Notes: generated by a model not told the origin, from the letters alone. 64,000 nt of DNA from Anaerocolumna aminovalerica (GCF_900115365.1 NZ_FOWD01000011.1:54100-118099), one strand, 5' to 3'; positions 1 to 9,250 are shown, numbered from the stretch's first letter. Numbers and translations: made by a program.

Positions 1-112
1 ACACCCTGTTATCCTAATTTAGTTTATGAGAGTCATTATGAAAGGCTGATGAACACTTTCTTAATCAATTTATGTAGTGAAGCAAAGCTGTTATTAGCAA
101 ATTTATTTTATA
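1..112 (+). repeat. Dispersed repeat, copy A
   Basis: This is one of three diverged copies of a roughly 110-base repeat in the first 500 bases. The shared landmarks, in order, are CCTGTTATCC, TAATTTA, CATTATGAAAG, and AAGCAAAGCTG near the end. Copies B (222-325, opposite strand) and C (404-492, same strand) show the same landmarks at nearly the same spacing. The left boundary may lie outside the window. Confidence 0.6.
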
Positions 113-221
113 AACTAGTATGAGCTATAGGTATAAATAAAATGTACTTACTTAATTATCTTATAAAGAGATTATTTTTATAGCAATGCTGTACTTAACG
201 AATTATTATTTTTTAATACAA

Positions 222-325
222 ATTATTAATACGCAGCTTTGCTTTAACATATAATTGAACTTTGAAAGGTATCCGTAGGCTTTCATAATGTCTTCAGAAA
301 TGTAAATTAGGAAAACAGGTTGTGC
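222..325 (-). repeat. Dispersed repeat, copy B (inverted)
   Basis: Read on the minus strand from 325 this copy starts CACAACCTGTTTTCCTAATT, then has GACATTATGAAAGCC and GTTAAAGCAAAGCTG. It aligns well with copy A over its whole length. It faces copy C, so B and C form inverted arms around an 80-base centre. A 62-codon frame at 206-394 (minus) runs through it but has no ribosome site, so I treat the stretch as repeat rather than gene. Confidence 0.6.
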
Positions 326-418
326 GTTTTCTATTTGGCGTAATCCTGCCAAGAAGGTATGTCTAAAAGACATACCCCAGGAGGGTAACCACATGGAAAA
401 AACACAACCTGTTATCCT
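311..418. repeat. Inverted repeat joining copies B and C
   Basis: GGAAAACAGGTTGTG (311-325) is matched by CACAACCTGTTATCC (404-418) as an inverted repeat of about 14 pairs. A second hairpin, GGTATGTC/GACATACC, lies in the centre (about 357-376). The layout resembles a small palindromic non-autonomous element, but I see no target-site duplication. Confidence 0.5.
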
Positions 419-492
419 TAGTAATCATAAACATAGACATTATGAAAGTCTATGAATAACTCTGAAGTTCTTAATAAACACCAGGGCAAAGC
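404..492 (+). repeat. Dispersed repeat, copy C
   Basis: This is the third copy: CACAACCTGTTATCC, then GACATTATGAAAG and GGGCAAAGC. It is more degraded than A and B in the second half. It ends just downstream of smpB, where clostridial genomes often carry ssrA (tmRNA); I do not see a tmRNA here. Confidence 0.55.
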
Positions 493-516
493 ATCCTATC
501 GTTTAATAAACTGAAT

Positions 517-984
517 TTAATACAAATTCTTCACTTTGAAATCTTTTTCTGCTTCTCTGCGCTGGTCTTTCTTGGCTATGTCTTCACGTTTATCGTATAG
601 TTTTTTACCTCTTGCCAAACCAATTTCTACTTTTACCAGGCTGCCTTTTAGGTATACGGTAAGGGGAACTACTGTGTAGCCTTTTTGGGCTATTTTACCC
701 ATTATTTTATTTATTTCATAATTATGAAGTAATAATTTTTTAATACGTAAAGGATCCTTATTAAATATATTACCTTTTTCATATGGGCTGATGTGCATGT
801 TATATACGTATACTTCCCCATTTTCTATACGGATATAGGCTTCCTTTATACTGCACTTTCCCATACGCAAGGATTTTACCTCGGTACCATGCAGGACAAT
901 TCCTGCTTCATAGGTATCTTCAATAAAATAGTCAAACCTTGCTTTTTTATTGTTAGCAATCATTTTAATACTTTCTTTTGACAT
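517..984 (-). CDS. smpB: SsrA-binding protein SmpB
   Basis: SmpB binds tmRNA and brings it to stalled ribosomes for trans-translation in the cytoplasm. The 155-residue product has the family's beta-barrel start ([20 protein letters not shown]), the GTEVKSLR motif and the basic tail [19 protein letters not shown], all at usual positions and length. The ATG at 984 is chosen because GGGAGG sits 6-7 bases upstream; the longer frame from a TTG at 999 would start inside that ribosome site. It lies downstream of rnr, the common Firmicutes order, and both belong to RNA quality control. The partner ssrA is not visible in the 516 bases downstream. Confidence 0.97.
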   Translation of the reverse strand: MSKESIKMIANNKKARFDYFIEDTYEAGIVLHGTEVKSLRMGKCSIKEAYIRIENGEVYVYNMHISPYEKGNIFNKDPLRIKKLLLHNYEINKIMGKIAQKGYTVVPLTVYLKGSLVKVEIGLARGKKLYDKREDIAKKDQRREAEKDFKVKNLY

Positions 985-1181
985 ATATCCTCCCAACAAT
1001 TAGACTATATACTAATTGCTTATAACAATAATTTATAAACTTTTATACAAAAGCTTTAAACCATTATAAAGTTAATTACATTCCATCTTTTGTTTTTTCT
1101 TTATTCTTATTTGTCAATGTTATTATTCTGCTATTATAATTCCGTTTTTTGGTGAGTCATCACTTATTTTCCCGAACCAAC

Positions 1182-3329
1182 TTATGGTTCTTCTAATATT
1201 TCTTTCTCTTCTACCAAGGCAAAGTCAATGGTTTTCATAAGCATATCGGTTCCTATAACTTCTACGGTAACCTTTTGACCTAATTTGAAGGTTTTCCTTG
1301 TGTGTTCTCCAATCATGGAATAGGTTCCTTCATCATAGATATAATAATCATCTTGTAAATCAACCACTTTAATCATGCCTTCCACCGTATTAGGCAGCTC
1401 CACATACATCCCCCAGGAGGTAATTCCGGAGATGACTCCTTCAAAAGTATGGCCTATAAAACCACTCATATACTCTACTTTCTTAAGTTTCTCTACATCA
1501 CGTTCCGCATCATCAGCACGGCGTTCGGTCAAACTGGTCTGTCTGGCAACGTCAGCTAAGATTTTGTTATAATGTTTGATTCTCTTCTCCCTTAAGCCCC
1601 CGCGAAGATTCTCTTTTATGATTCGATGAATTTGTAAATCAGGATATCTTCTGATTGGAGAAGTAAAATGACAATAATACCGGGTAGCCAATCCAAAGTG
1701 TCCGTCACTGTCAGTGGTATATTTGGCCCGTTTCATAGAACGCAAGGTTAATCGGCTGATCAATGCTTCTTCTGGTGTTCCATCTATTTTTGCTAATAAT
1801 TTCTGTAATTCCTTCGGATGTATTTCATCTTGCCCGATTTTAATATGGTATCCGAAATTGTTAATGAAGATGCCTAATTGCTGAATTTTTTCAGAGTCAG
1901 GATTTTCATGACTGCGGTAGAGGAAAGGAAGTTCCTGCCAAAAGAAATTTTCTGCTATGGTTTCATTTGCAAGCAGCATAAAATCTTCAATTATTTTAGT
2001 TGCCGTATTCCTTTCATAGGGCTTTATCTCAATTGGATGCCCCTTCTTATCTAGTAGGATTTTACTTTCCGGAAAATCAAAATCTATAGAGCCTCGTTTT
2101 CTTCTTTTTTCACGAAGAATATCCGCCAATTCTTTCATTAATAGGAACATAGGAACCAGTTCTTCGTATTCTTTCATTTCTTCTTCATCGTGATCTTCCA
2201 AGATTTTCTTTACGCTGGTGTAAGTCATTCTTCTATCTACGTTGATAACGGTTTCTGCTATTTCATGACCAAGGACATTTCCCTTTTCATCAATATCCAT
2301 AAAGCAACTAAGGGCTAAACGGTCTGTTCCTTGATTTAAAGAACATATACCGTTGGATAATTTATGAGGAAGCATAGGAATTACCCGATCTACCAGGTAT
2401 ACACTGGTTCCTCGTTTCAGGGCTTCTTTATCCATAGGAGAATCTTCCGTAACATAATTGGTAACATCAGCAATATGGACTCCTAACCGATATAGATTCC
2501 CTTCCTTGGATATGGTTATGGCATCATCCAAATCTTTAGCATCTTCGCCATCAATGGTAACGGTCTGCAGATGGCGGATATCTTTTCTTCCGGCCATATC
2601 CTTGGAATCAATTTCATCAGGAACGGATTCCACCTGCTTCATAACTCCTTCCGGAAATTCAACGGGCAGATCATAAGCCATAATTACTGATAAAATATCT
2701 ACTCCAGGATCATTCATATGTCCAAGAATTTCAACTATTTTCCCTTCCGGATTCTTCTCCTGATTTCCAAAATCAGTTATCTTAACAACCACCTTATGGC
2801 CGGTAACTGCACCTTTTGTATGTTCTATGGGAATAAATATATCTTTACCCAACTTTTGATTATCTGCAATTACAAAGCCGAAGTTCTTGCTTTTTTCAAA
2901 GGTTCCAACAATTGTTGCATGTCCCCTCTCAATTATACGAATAATTTCTCCTTCTCTTCTTTTCCCTGTTTTTTCTTCTTTTATACTGACCATTACCTTG
3001 TCATTGTGAAGTGCACCTTTTGTACTGTTTTCTGGAATAAATATATCATCTTCCTCCCCTTCCACAATAACAAATCCATAACCTCTCTGGGTGCCGGAGA
3101 ATATTCCTGTTTTGGTATTCTCTTCTGCTGCCTTATATCTACCTTTTACATCCACCAGTATTTTACCCTCATCTTGTAAAGATAACAGCACTTCTTTTAA
3201 ATCCTGCTTTTCCGAACGAGGTACCTGCAAAATATTACATAGTTCTTTAAATTTCATAGGCTGGTACTCTTTGCTATTTATAAATTCTAAAAGAATCTTT
3301 TTTTTCTCGTTAAGTATGAAACTGTCCAT
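1182..3329 (-). CDS. rnr: Ribonuclease R (3'-5' exoribonuclease)
   Basis: RNase R degrades structured RNA from the 3' end and works with trans-translation. The 715 residues show an N-terminal winged-helix region (about 1-65), two cold-shock OB domains (about 70-215), the RNB catalytic domain (about 245-575) with the metal-binding DGEDAKDLDDAI motif near residue 260, and a C-terminal S1 domain (about 630-705). Length is typical. ATG at 3329 follows GGAGG with good spacing. It sits between secG and smpB, the usual secG-rnr-smpB Firmicutes order, which supports the call. Confidence 0.97.
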   Translation of the reverse strand: MDSFILNEKKKILLEFINSKEYQPMKFKELCNILQVPRSEKQDLKEVLLSLQDEGKILVDVKGRYKAAEENTKTGIFSGTQRGYGFVIVEGEEDDIFIPENSTKGALHNDKVMVSIKEEKTGKRREGEIIRIIERGHATIVGTFEKSKNFGFVIADNQKLGKDIFIPIEHTKGAVTGHKVVVKITDFGNQEKNPEGKIVEILGHMNDPGVDILSVIMAYDLPVEFPEGVMKQVESVPDEIDSKDMAGRKDIRHLQTVTIDGEDAKDLDDAITISKEGNLYRLGVHIADVTNYVTEDSPMDKEALKRGTSVYLVDRVIPMLPHKLSNGICSLNQGTDRLALSCFMDIDEKGNVLGHEIAETVINVDRRMTYTSVKKILEDHDEEEMKEYEELVPMFLLMKELADILREKRRKRGSIDFDFPESKILLDKKGHPIEIKPYERNTATKIIEDFMLLANETIAENFFWQELPFLYRSHENPDSEKIQQLGIFINNFGYHIKIGQDEIHPKELQKLLAKIDGTPEEALISRLTLRSMKRAKYTTDSDGHFGLATRYYCHFTSPIRRYPDLQIHRIIKENLRGGLREKRIKHYNKILADVARQTSLTERRADDAERDVEKLKKVEYMSGFIGHTFEGVISGITSWGMYVELPNTVEGMIKVVDLQDDYYIYDEGTYSMIGEHTRKTFKLGQKVTVEVIGTDMLMKTIDFALVEEKEILEEP

Positions 3330-3485
3330 AAAGCCTCCAAATCTTTAAGTTGTTACACTTAAAAATATTCTTAAAATTATAGGTTTATAGTGTAGTATAC
3401 CATAATTCTCCTATAAATAATACAAATACTTTAGTATATTTTAAACCATTTTAAAAAGAGTTTCCAAAGCCACTCTAAAGTAATC

Positions 3486-3515
3486 AGTACCATCCGTCAC
3501 TAAACAGGTGTGATG
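3486..3515 (-). other. 5S rRNA-like sequence block (possible remnant)
   Basis: On the minus strand the block reads CACACCTGTT directly followed by TAGTGACGGATGGTACTG. The first part resembles the helix III strand of 5S rRNA, the second its 3' half (TTTAGYGCCGATGGTACT); the roughly 40 bases between them in a real 5S gene are missing. It may be a deleted relic or a chance match. Confidence 0.2.
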
Positions 3516-3564
3516 TTTTTTACTTCCTACTTCACCTCATAAGTGGTTAAAAGCCATTAATAAA

Positions 3565-3597
3565 AGCACTCCACAATAGTAGAGTGCTTTTTTTGTC
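3565..3597 (-). terminator. Hairpin terminator after secG
   Basis: AGCACTC and GAGTGCT pair around a ten-base loop (about 3567-3590). On the minus strand the stem is followed by TTTTATT, on the plus strand by TTTTTTTG. It sits 13 bases past the secG stop, so it probably ends or attenuates secG transcription before rnr. Confidence 0.6.
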
Positions 3598-3602
3598 TCA
3601 TA

Positions 3603-3839
3603 TTAAAGTAAATTAAGTATCACAGAAAGAAGAATAAATGCTATAGCAAGAGCTTTTGTAAATTTCTCCAAAGCACCTTCCATAGAACGTCCTTTATTCT
3701 TACCCCAGTAGGTTTCAGAGGTACCGCCACCAATAGCACCTAAACCTGCAGATTTGCCCTCTTGCATTAAAACTACGATTACTAATGCGATACAAATCAG
3801 AACGTAAACAACTGTTACGATCACTTTTAGTATATCCAT
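3603..3839 (-). CDS. secG: Preprotein translocase subunit SecG
   Basis: SecG is the small SecYEG subunit that assists protein export across the cytoplasmic membrane. The 78 residues form two membrane helices (about 3-23 and 58-77) joined by the diagnostic loop MQEGKSAGLGAIGGGTSETY with a WGKNKGRS continuation. AGGAGG lies seven bases before the ATG at 3839; an adjacent in-frame ATG at 3842 is an equally simple alternative. The longer frame beginning at 3875 has no ribosome site. It sits between gpmI and rnr, as in many Firmicutes. Confidence 0.95.
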   Translation of the reverse strand: MDILKVIVTVVYVLICIALVIVVLMQEGKSAGLGAIGGGTSETYWGKNKGRSMEGALEKFTKALAIAFILLSVILNLL

Positions 3840-3952
3840 CATCACACCTCCTAAAGCTAAAGGTAATTCTACCATACTAAGCCAAAGATTTCAACTACTT
3901 TTTGTACAAGTGGAACCATCAGAAAATCCATCAGAAAAAGGTTGTTTTCTGA

Positions 3953-5497
3953 TTATTTTCTTACTAATAAAGACTTTCCTGTCATTTCCCCAGGTTGTTT
4001 CAAACCCATCATTTCAATTAAAGTAGGAGCAATATCGGCTAAGCAACCACCTTCTTTTAAGGTATACTCTTTATCATAATTTACTAATATAAAAGGTACG
4101 TCATTCGTTGTGTGTGCTGTAAATGGTTCACCGTTGCTGTAATCGATTAATTGTTCAACATTACCGTGGTCTGCACAGATAAACATCTGACCGTCCACGG
4201 AAATTAAAGCATCATATGCCATTCCTACACATTTGTCTACTGCTTCCACAGCTTTGACAGCAGCATCCTGAATTCCGGTATGTCCTACCATGTCCGGATT
4301 TGCAAAGTTTATAATAATAACATCATATTTTTGAGATGTAATTGCTGTTACAAGATTTTCAGCTACTTCCAACGCACTCATTTCCGGCTGTAAGTCATAA
4401 GTTGCAACCTTAGGTGATTTCACCAATATTCTTTCTTCCCCTTCATTAGGAACTTCCACTCCTCCATTAAAGAAGAATGTAACATGGGCATATTTCTCTG
4501 TTTCTGCAAGTCTTAACTGTGTTTTATGATTAGCAGCCAAGAATTCTCCAAAAGTGTTTTCAACAGAAACTTTATGGAAAGCAACTATTTTATTTTCAAT
4601 GGTTACGTCATATTCTGAGAAACATACATATGTTAGTGGGAATCTTCCCTTTTCTCTTTTAAATCCCTCAAATTTATCATCACAGAATGCTCTTGTAATT
4701 TCCCTTGCACGGTCAGGTCTGAAGTTGAAAAAGATAATAGAATCATTTTCTTTAATGGTAGCAACAGGCTTTCCATTCTCCATAACAACAGTAGGTTCAA
4801 CAAATTCATCATTTTTTCCGGCATCATAAGATTGCTGTATTGCATCAACTCCTGTGGATGCTGTTTCGCCTTTGCCTAAAACCATTGCATTATAAGCTTT
4901 TTCTACTCTGTCCCATCGGTTATCACGATCCATTACATAGTAACGTCCCATAACAGTAGCAATTTTACCTACTCCCAAAGCTTCCATCTTATCTGTTAAT
5001 TCCTGGGCAAAGCCTTTTCCTGAAGTAGGAGGTGTATCTCTACCATCTAAGAATGCATGCACATAGATATTGGTTAATCCTTCTTTTTTTGCTAATTCCA
5101 ATAAAGCATATAAATGAGTGATATGGCTATGAACACCGCCATCTGATAACAATCCATATAAGTGAAGTGAAGAGTTATTTTTCTTACAATTTTTAATAGC
5201 TTCTAATAAAGCATCATTTTTGAAAAAATCTCCATCTTGAATTTCTTTTGTAATTCTGGTTAATTCCTGATATACAATTCTGCCTGCACCCATATTCAAG
5301 TGGCCTACTTCTGAATTACCCATCTGACCTTCTGGCAGACCTACTGCCATTCCGCTGGCATTACCTCGAACAAAAGGATATTCCTTCATAAGTTTATCCA
5401 TAACTGGTGTTTTGGCTAATTTAATTGCATTGCCTTCTGTCTTTTCATTTAATCCGTAGCCATCTAATATCATTAAAACCGTTGGTTTTTTACTCAT
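3953..5497 (-). CDS. gpmI: 2,3-bisphosphoglycerate-independent phosphoglycerate mutase
   Basis: This enzyme interconverts 3- and 2-phosphoglycerate in glycolysis using two Mn ions and a phosphoserine. The 514 residues match the family length. Visible motifs are VLMILDGYGL (metal Asp), GQMGNSEVGHLNMGAGR with the catalytic Ser near residue 62, HAFLDGRDTPP, FNFRPDRAREITRA and ICADHGNVEQ (metal binding). AAAGGAG lies eight bases before the ATG at 5497; another ATG two codons upstream is too close to it. The gene is last in the gap-pgk-tpiA-gpmI series, but a 340-base leader separates it from tpiA. Confidence 0.96.
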   Translation of the reverse strand: MSKKPTVLMILDGYGLNEKTEGNAIKLAKTPVMDKLMKEYPFVRGNASGMAVGLPEGQMGNSEVGHLNMGAGRIVYQELTRITKEIQDGDFFKNDALLEAIKNCKKNNSSLHLYGLLSDGGVHSHITHLYALLELAKKEGLTNIYVHAFLDGRDTPPTSGKGFAQELTDKMEALGVGKIATVMGRYYVMDRDNRWDRVEKAYNAMVLGKGETASTGVDAIQQSYDAGKNDEFVEPTVVMENGKPVATIKENDSIIFFNFRPDRAREITRAFCDDKFEGFKREKGRFPLTYVCFSEYDVTIENKIVAFHKVSVENTFGEFLAANHKTQLRLAETEKYAHVTFFFNGGVEVPNEGEERILVKSPKVATYDLQPEMSALEVAENLVTAITSQKYDVIIINFANPDMVGHTGIQDAAVKAVEAVDKCVGMAYDALISVDGQMFICADHGNVEQLIDYSNGEPFTAHTTNDVPFILVNYDKEYTLKEGGCLADIAPTLIEMMGLKQPGEMTGKSLLVRK

Positions 5498-5636
5498 ACT
5501 CATTACTCCTTTACATTTATATCTTTAGGTATCAAATCATAATAGCATAATATCTTCCATAAGTCAAAATGATTTACAAAAAGAGATTAATACTAATCTC
5601 ATAAGAATTCTTAATAAAAAACTTCCATAATACCAT

Positions 5637-5687
5637 ATACGAAACCATTTACAATGTATTTGGAAACTTATAAATGGAGTTTCGTAT
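5637..5687. repeat. Imperfect 15-bp hairpin in the tpiA-gpmI gap
   Basis: ATACGAAACCATTTA (5637-5651) pairs with TAAATGGAGTTTCGTAT (5671-5687), leaving only a two-base AG bulge and a 19-base loop. There is no T-run on the minus strand after it, so it is not a plain terminator. It lies in the 340-base gap between gpmI and tpiA. Confidence 0.6.
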
Positions 5688-5695
5688 AATGAGTT

Positions 5696-5724
5696 CTTAT
5701 ATAGGGTTATTCACCCTATATAAG
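5696..5724. repeat. Perfect 12-bp hairpin in the tpiA-gpmI gap
   Basis: CTTATATAGGGT (5696-5707) pairs perfectly with ACCCTATATAAG (5713-5724) around the loop TATTC. It stands nine bases from the hairpin at 5637-5687 and also lacks a T-run. The two together may be a processed or stabilising RNA structure between tpiA and gpmI. Confidence 0.65.
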
Positions 5725-5837
5725 ATAGGTTGATGTCGTTCTGATATCATTTAATACAATTGAATTTATGTAAGAATCCCTACTAGTTACTTGAGATTCT
5801 TCTCCTTTCAGATTCATAACCACTATCAAATTTTAGT

Positions 5838-6584
5838 TTATTTATAATTTACAATTTTTCCAAAGTCAGGCTTTAAACTTGCTCCGCCTACTAAACCACC
5901 ATCGATGTCAGGCTGTGCAAATAATTCCGGAGCACTTGATGCAGATACGCTTCCGCCGTATTGAATACGGATTGCTTCTGCAGTAGCTTGATCATATACT
6001 TCTGCAATACATTCACGAATTGCTTTACATACTTCTTGGGCTTGCTCTGTTGTAGCTACTTTACCGGTTCCAATTGCCCAGATTGGTTCATAAGCAATAA
6101 CTGCCTTTTGAGCATCCTCTGCAGATACATTTAAAAATGCAATTTTAATCTGTTGACGGATAAAGTCAATGGTAACACCCTGTTCTCTCTGAGTTAAGGT
6201 TTCACCGCAACACACAATTGGAGTTAAACCGTGTTCAAATGCTTTTAATACTTTTTTATTTACTGTTTCATCAGTTTCAGCAAAATATTCTCTTCTTTCA
6301 GAATGTCCGATAATAACGAAATTAACACCGACGTCTGTTAGCATATTAGCAGCTATTTCTCCCGTATATGCACCATTTTCTTCATAGTGCATATTTTCAG
6401 CACCTATTTGTATGTTAGTACCTTTTACAGCTTCTACTGCTGTTGTAAGTGATATAGCGGGTACACAAAATACAACATCCACATCATTACTTTCTACTAA
6501 AGGTTTTAATTCATTAATTAATGTAACTGTTTCACTTGGAGTCTTATTCATTTTCCAGTTACCTGCAATTATCTTTCTACGCAT
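5838..6584 (-). CDS. tpiA: Triosephosphate isomerase
   Basis: TPI interconverts dihydroxyacetone phosphate and glyceraldehyde 3-phosphate. The 248-residue product starts [13 protein letters not shown] with the catalytic Lys, has the catalytic His in [11 protein letters not shown] and the catalytic Glu in [11 protein letters not shown], and ends with the phosphate loops IQYGGSV and GLVGGASL. The ATG at 6584 is chosen because GGAGG lies five bases upstream and homologues start there; the open frame runs 27 codons further upstream through palindromic leader sequence. It follows pgk in the glycolytic series. Confidence 0.97.
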   Translation of the reverse strand: MRRKIIAGNWKMNKTPSETVTLINELKPLVESNDVDVVFCVPAISLTTAVEAVKGTNIQIGAENMHYEENGAYTGEIAANMLTDVGVNFVIIGHSERREYFAETDETVNKKVLKAFEHGLTPIVCCGETLTQREQGVTIDFIRQQIKIAFLNVSAEDAQKAVIAYEPIWAIGTGKVATTEQAQEVCKAIRECIAEVYDQATAEAIRIQYGGSVSASSAPELFAQPDIDGGLVGGASLKPDFGKIVNYK

Positions 6585-6598
6585 CTTTTCCTCCATTC

Positions 6599-6651
6599 CT
6601 GCGCAGGTTATTTGCGCATCTGATTTTGTGTAAAACGCAATCTGCGTTTTA
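6599..6651 (-). repeat. Two hairpins in the tpiA leader
   Basis: CTGCGCAG (6599-6606), part of a GCGCA/TGCGC hairpin (6601-6617), is followed by a perfect nine-pair hairpin, TAAAACGCA (6631-6639) with TGCGTTTTA (6643-6651). Both lie directly upstream of the tpiA ribosome site on the minus strand. Together with the hairpin at 6672-6696 they make the leader unusually palindromic. Confidence 0.6.
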
Positions 6652-6671
6652 GAAACTAAGCACAAAGCATT

Positions 6672-6696
6672 GTGTGAAGATGCCTTTTCTTCACAC
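6672..6696 (-). repeat. Leader hairpin shared with xseB (family 4)
   Basis: GTGTGAAGA (6672-6680) pairs perfectly with TCTTCACAC (6688-6696). Nearly the same hairpin, including the loop start TGC, occurs at 27514-27542 upstream of xseB. The two genes are unrelated, which suggests a dispersed element rather than gene-specific control. Confidence 0.6.
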
Positions 6697-6821
6697 TTCT
6701 TCTTTACAGAATATGTTTTGTATCCAACTTTTTTATCATTGAAACTATATAGAGGTTGTTGCTATTTGTCATATTAAAACAACTTGCAGCAACAACCCTC
6801 ATTATTCAAAATAGTACAATA

Positions 6822-8015
6822 TTATTTATCATTAGCTGCTGCTACACCAGGAAGTTCTTTACCTTCTAAGAATTCCAGGGAAGCTCCGCCGCCTGTTGAA
6901 ATATGAGTCATCTTATCGCCGAAACCTAATTGATTTACGGCTGCTGCGGAATCTCCACCGCCAATGATTGTAGTTGCATCAATTTCTGCCAGCGCTTTTG
7001 CTACTGCAATAGTACCTTTTGCAAAGTTTGATAATTCGAATACACCCATTGGTCCGTTCCAAACAACAGTTTTAGCATCTTTTATAGCATCTGCATATAA
7101 TTCTTGTGTTTTTTCACCAATATCAAGACCTTCCCAGTCAGCAGGGATTTCTCCCCGGCCTACTGTCTTGAATTCAGTATCATTGGAGAATTCTTTGGCA
7201 ATAACGGTATCAACAGGAATTAATAAGTTAACTCCTTTTTGTTTTGCCTTATCCATCATTTCTTTTGCATATTCAAGATAATCCTCTTCTAATAAAGATT
7301 TACCTACTTCTTCTCCTAATGCTTTCATGAAGGTATAGGCCATTCCACCCCCAATGATTAAAGTATCAACTTTATCTAATAAATTATTGATAACAGAAAT
7401 CTTGCTGGATACTTTAGATCCGCCAAGAATAGCAACAAATGGTCTCTTTGGATTATCTACTGCATTTCCTAAGAAATCAATTTCTTTTTGCATTAAATAA
7501 CCTACAACAGCTGTATCAACAAATTGTGTTACACCAACGTTGGAACAGTGGGCTCTATGAGCAGTACCAAAAGCATCGTTTACGAATACATCACAAAGAG
7601 AAGCTAATTCTTTACTGAATTCTTCACCATTCTTTGTTTCTTCTGCTCTGTAACGAGTGTTTTCAAGAAGTACTACTTCTCCTTCTTCCATAGCAGTAAC
7701 AGCAGCTTTTGCGTTATCACCTACTACAGTACTATCTGCAGCAAATTTAACCGGTTGTCCAAGAAGTTCAGCAAGTCTAACTGCAACCGGTGCCAAAGAT
7801 AATTCTGGTTTTGGTTCTCCCTTTGGTTTACCTAAATGAGAACAAAGAATAATCTTTCCACCGTCGTTAATTAATTTCTTTATTGTGGGAAGTGCTGCAA
7901 CAAGACGGTTCTCGTCTGTAATTTTACCTTCCTGCAAAGGTACGTTAAAATCACATCTAACTAAAACTCTTTTTCCTTTTACATTAATATCATCTACTGA
8001 TTTTTTATTTAGCAT
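6822..8015 (-). CDS. pgk: Phosphoglycerate kinase
   Basis: PGK makes ATP and 3-phosphoglycerate from 1,3-bisphosphoglycerate and ADP. The 397 residues are of normal length. The N-terminal domain carries [12 protein letters not shown] and SHLGKPKG (substrate binding), the hinge region follows LGGSKVSSK, and the C-terminal domain has [12 protein letters not shown] and the nucleotide-binding [12 protein letters not shown] at 8015 follows AAAGGAG with eight bases spacing. It lies downstream of gap; a long hairpin in the intervening leader may separate or attenuate the two. Confidence 0.97.
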   Translation of the reverse strand: MLNKKSVDDINVKGKRVLVRCDFNVPLQEGKITDENRLVAALPTIKKLINDGGKIILCSHLGKPKGEPKPELSLAPVAVRLAELLGQPVKFAADSTVVGDNAKAAVTAMEEGEVVLLENTRYRAEETKNGEEFSKELASLCDVFVNDAFGTAHRAHCSNVGVTQFVDTAVVGYLMQKEIDFLGNAVDNPKRPFVAILGGSKVSSKISVINNLLDKVDTLIIGGGMAYTFMKALGEEVGKSLLEEDYLEYAKEMMDKAKQKGVNLLIPVDTVIAKEFSNDTEFKTVGRGEIPADWEGLDIGEKTQELYADAIKDAKTVVWNGPMGVFELSNFAKGTIAVAKALAEIDATTIIGGGDSAAAVNQLGFGDKMTHISTGGGASLEFLEGKELPGVAAANDK

Positions 8016-8040
8016 ATGTGTAGCTCCTTTCAGTACGTTT

Positions 8041-8118
8041 TAATAAAAAATGAAAGTCCGGTTTTCATAAATAAGTGGGTTCGGTAAACGTTCCCAGACT
8101 TATATACAAAGACCGGAC
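8041..8118 (-). terminator. Long hairpin between gap and pgk
   Basis: On the minus strand GTCCGGT (8118-8112) begins a long imperfect stem, continuing TATATAAGTCTGGG/CCCACTTATTTATG, and closing with ACCGGAC (8062-8056). It is followed by TTTCATTTTTTATTA. The position, 120 bases after the gap stop and 40 before the pgk start, fits a terminator for gap or an attenuating leader of pgk. Confidence 0.5.
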
Positions 8119-8239
8119 CCATAATTGGATCAATATTATGATGTTTTAAGTAAACCTTGTTTACTTTTATTCGTAAAAATTATCTGATTTGCAATATTTA
8201 ATACAAATTATTCCAATTAGAATTATACCAGATTACTAA

Positions 8240-9250
8240 CTAAGCTAATTCTGCAAAATACTTAATTGTTCTAACCATTTGGCTGGTATATGAATTCTCA
8301 TTATCATACCATGCAACGGTTTTAACTAATGTTTGACCATTTCCAAGATCAGTTACTCTTGTTTGAGTTGCATCGTATAAGGAACCTTCTGTAATACCAA
8401 TAACATCGGAAGATACAATTTCTTCTTCTGTATATCCAAAAGATGGACTAGCTGCTGCTTTCATAGCTGCATTAACATCTTCTACTGTTACAGTACCATT
8501 AACAACGGATACTAATTCTGTTATAGAACCGGTTGGTACTGGAACTCTTTGTGCTGCTCCGTCTAATTTACCTGCTAATTCAGGAATTACTAAACCAATT
8601 GCTTTTGCTGCACCTGTAGAGTTTGGAACGATATTAACAGCTGCTGCACGAGCTCTTCTTAAATCACCTTTTCTATGTGGTCCGTCTAATACCATTTGGT
8701 CTCCGGTATATGCATGAATAGTGGTCATGAAACCTTTTTGGATAGGAGCTAATTTATTCAAAGTATTAGCCATAGGAGCTAAACAGTTTGTAGTACAAGA
8801 AGCTGCAGAAATAATAGTATCATCAGCTTTTAAGGTGTTTTCATTAACACCAAATACTACTGTAGGAAGATCATTACCAGCTGGAGCTGAAATAACAACT
8901 TTCTTTGCACCAGCATCCACATGAGCTTGTGCTTTTGCTTTTGATGTATAGAAGCCTGTACATTCAAGTACTACATCTACACCAATTTGTCCCCAAGGAA
9001 GATTCTTTGCATCAGCTTCAGCATAAATTTTAATTTCTTTTCCATCAACAACGATAGATGCTTCTTTTGCCTCAACTGTATGATTTAAATATCTGCCTTG
9101 TGCTGAATCATATTTTAATAAGTGTGCTAACATTGCTGGGTTTGTTAAATCGTTAATAGCAACGACTTCATATCCTTCAGCGCCAAACATCTGTCTGAAT
9201 GCAAGACGTCCAATACGTCCAAAACCATTAATTGCTACTTTTACTGCCAT
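8240..9250 (-). CDS. gap: Glyceraldehyde-3-phosphate dehydrogenase, type I
   Basis: GAPDH oxidises glyceraldehyde 3-phosphate to 1,3-bisphosphoglycerate with NAD. The 336 residues show the dinucleotide motif INGFGRIGR, the catalytic Cys in [12 protein letters not shown] near residue 152, the catalytic His in [10 protein letters not shown], and the C-terminal [15 protein letters not shown] at 9250 follows AGGAGG. The gene has its own promoter (9382-9410) and heads the glycolytic series gap-pgk-tpiA-gpmI. Confidence 0.98.
   Translation of the reverse strand: MAVKVAINGFGRIGRLAFRQMFGAEGYEVVAINDLTNPAMLAHLLKYDSAQGRYLNHTVEAKEASIVVDGKEIKIYAEADAKNLPWGQIGVDVVLECTGFYTSKAKAQAHVDAGAKKVVISAPAGNDLPTVVFGVNENTLKADDTIISAASCTTNCLAPMANTLNKLAPIQKGFMTTIHAYTGDQMVLDGPHRKGDLRRARAAAVNIVPNSTGAAKAIGLVIPELAGKLDGAAQRVPVPTGSITELVSVVNGTVTVEDVNAAMKAAASPSFGYTEEEIVSSDVIGITEGSLYDATQTRVTDLGNGQTLVKTVAWYDNENSYTSQMVRTIKYFAELA

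Noticed and set aside
206..394. 62-codon minus-strand frame starting MWLPSWGMSFRHTF
   Set aside because: No ribosome site, and it runs through repeat copy B and a hairpin. Treated as repeat sequence.
2718..3179. 153-codon plus-strand frame
   Set aside because: It lies entirely opposite the rnr gene, which has a full domain set; no ribosome site or recognisable motif.
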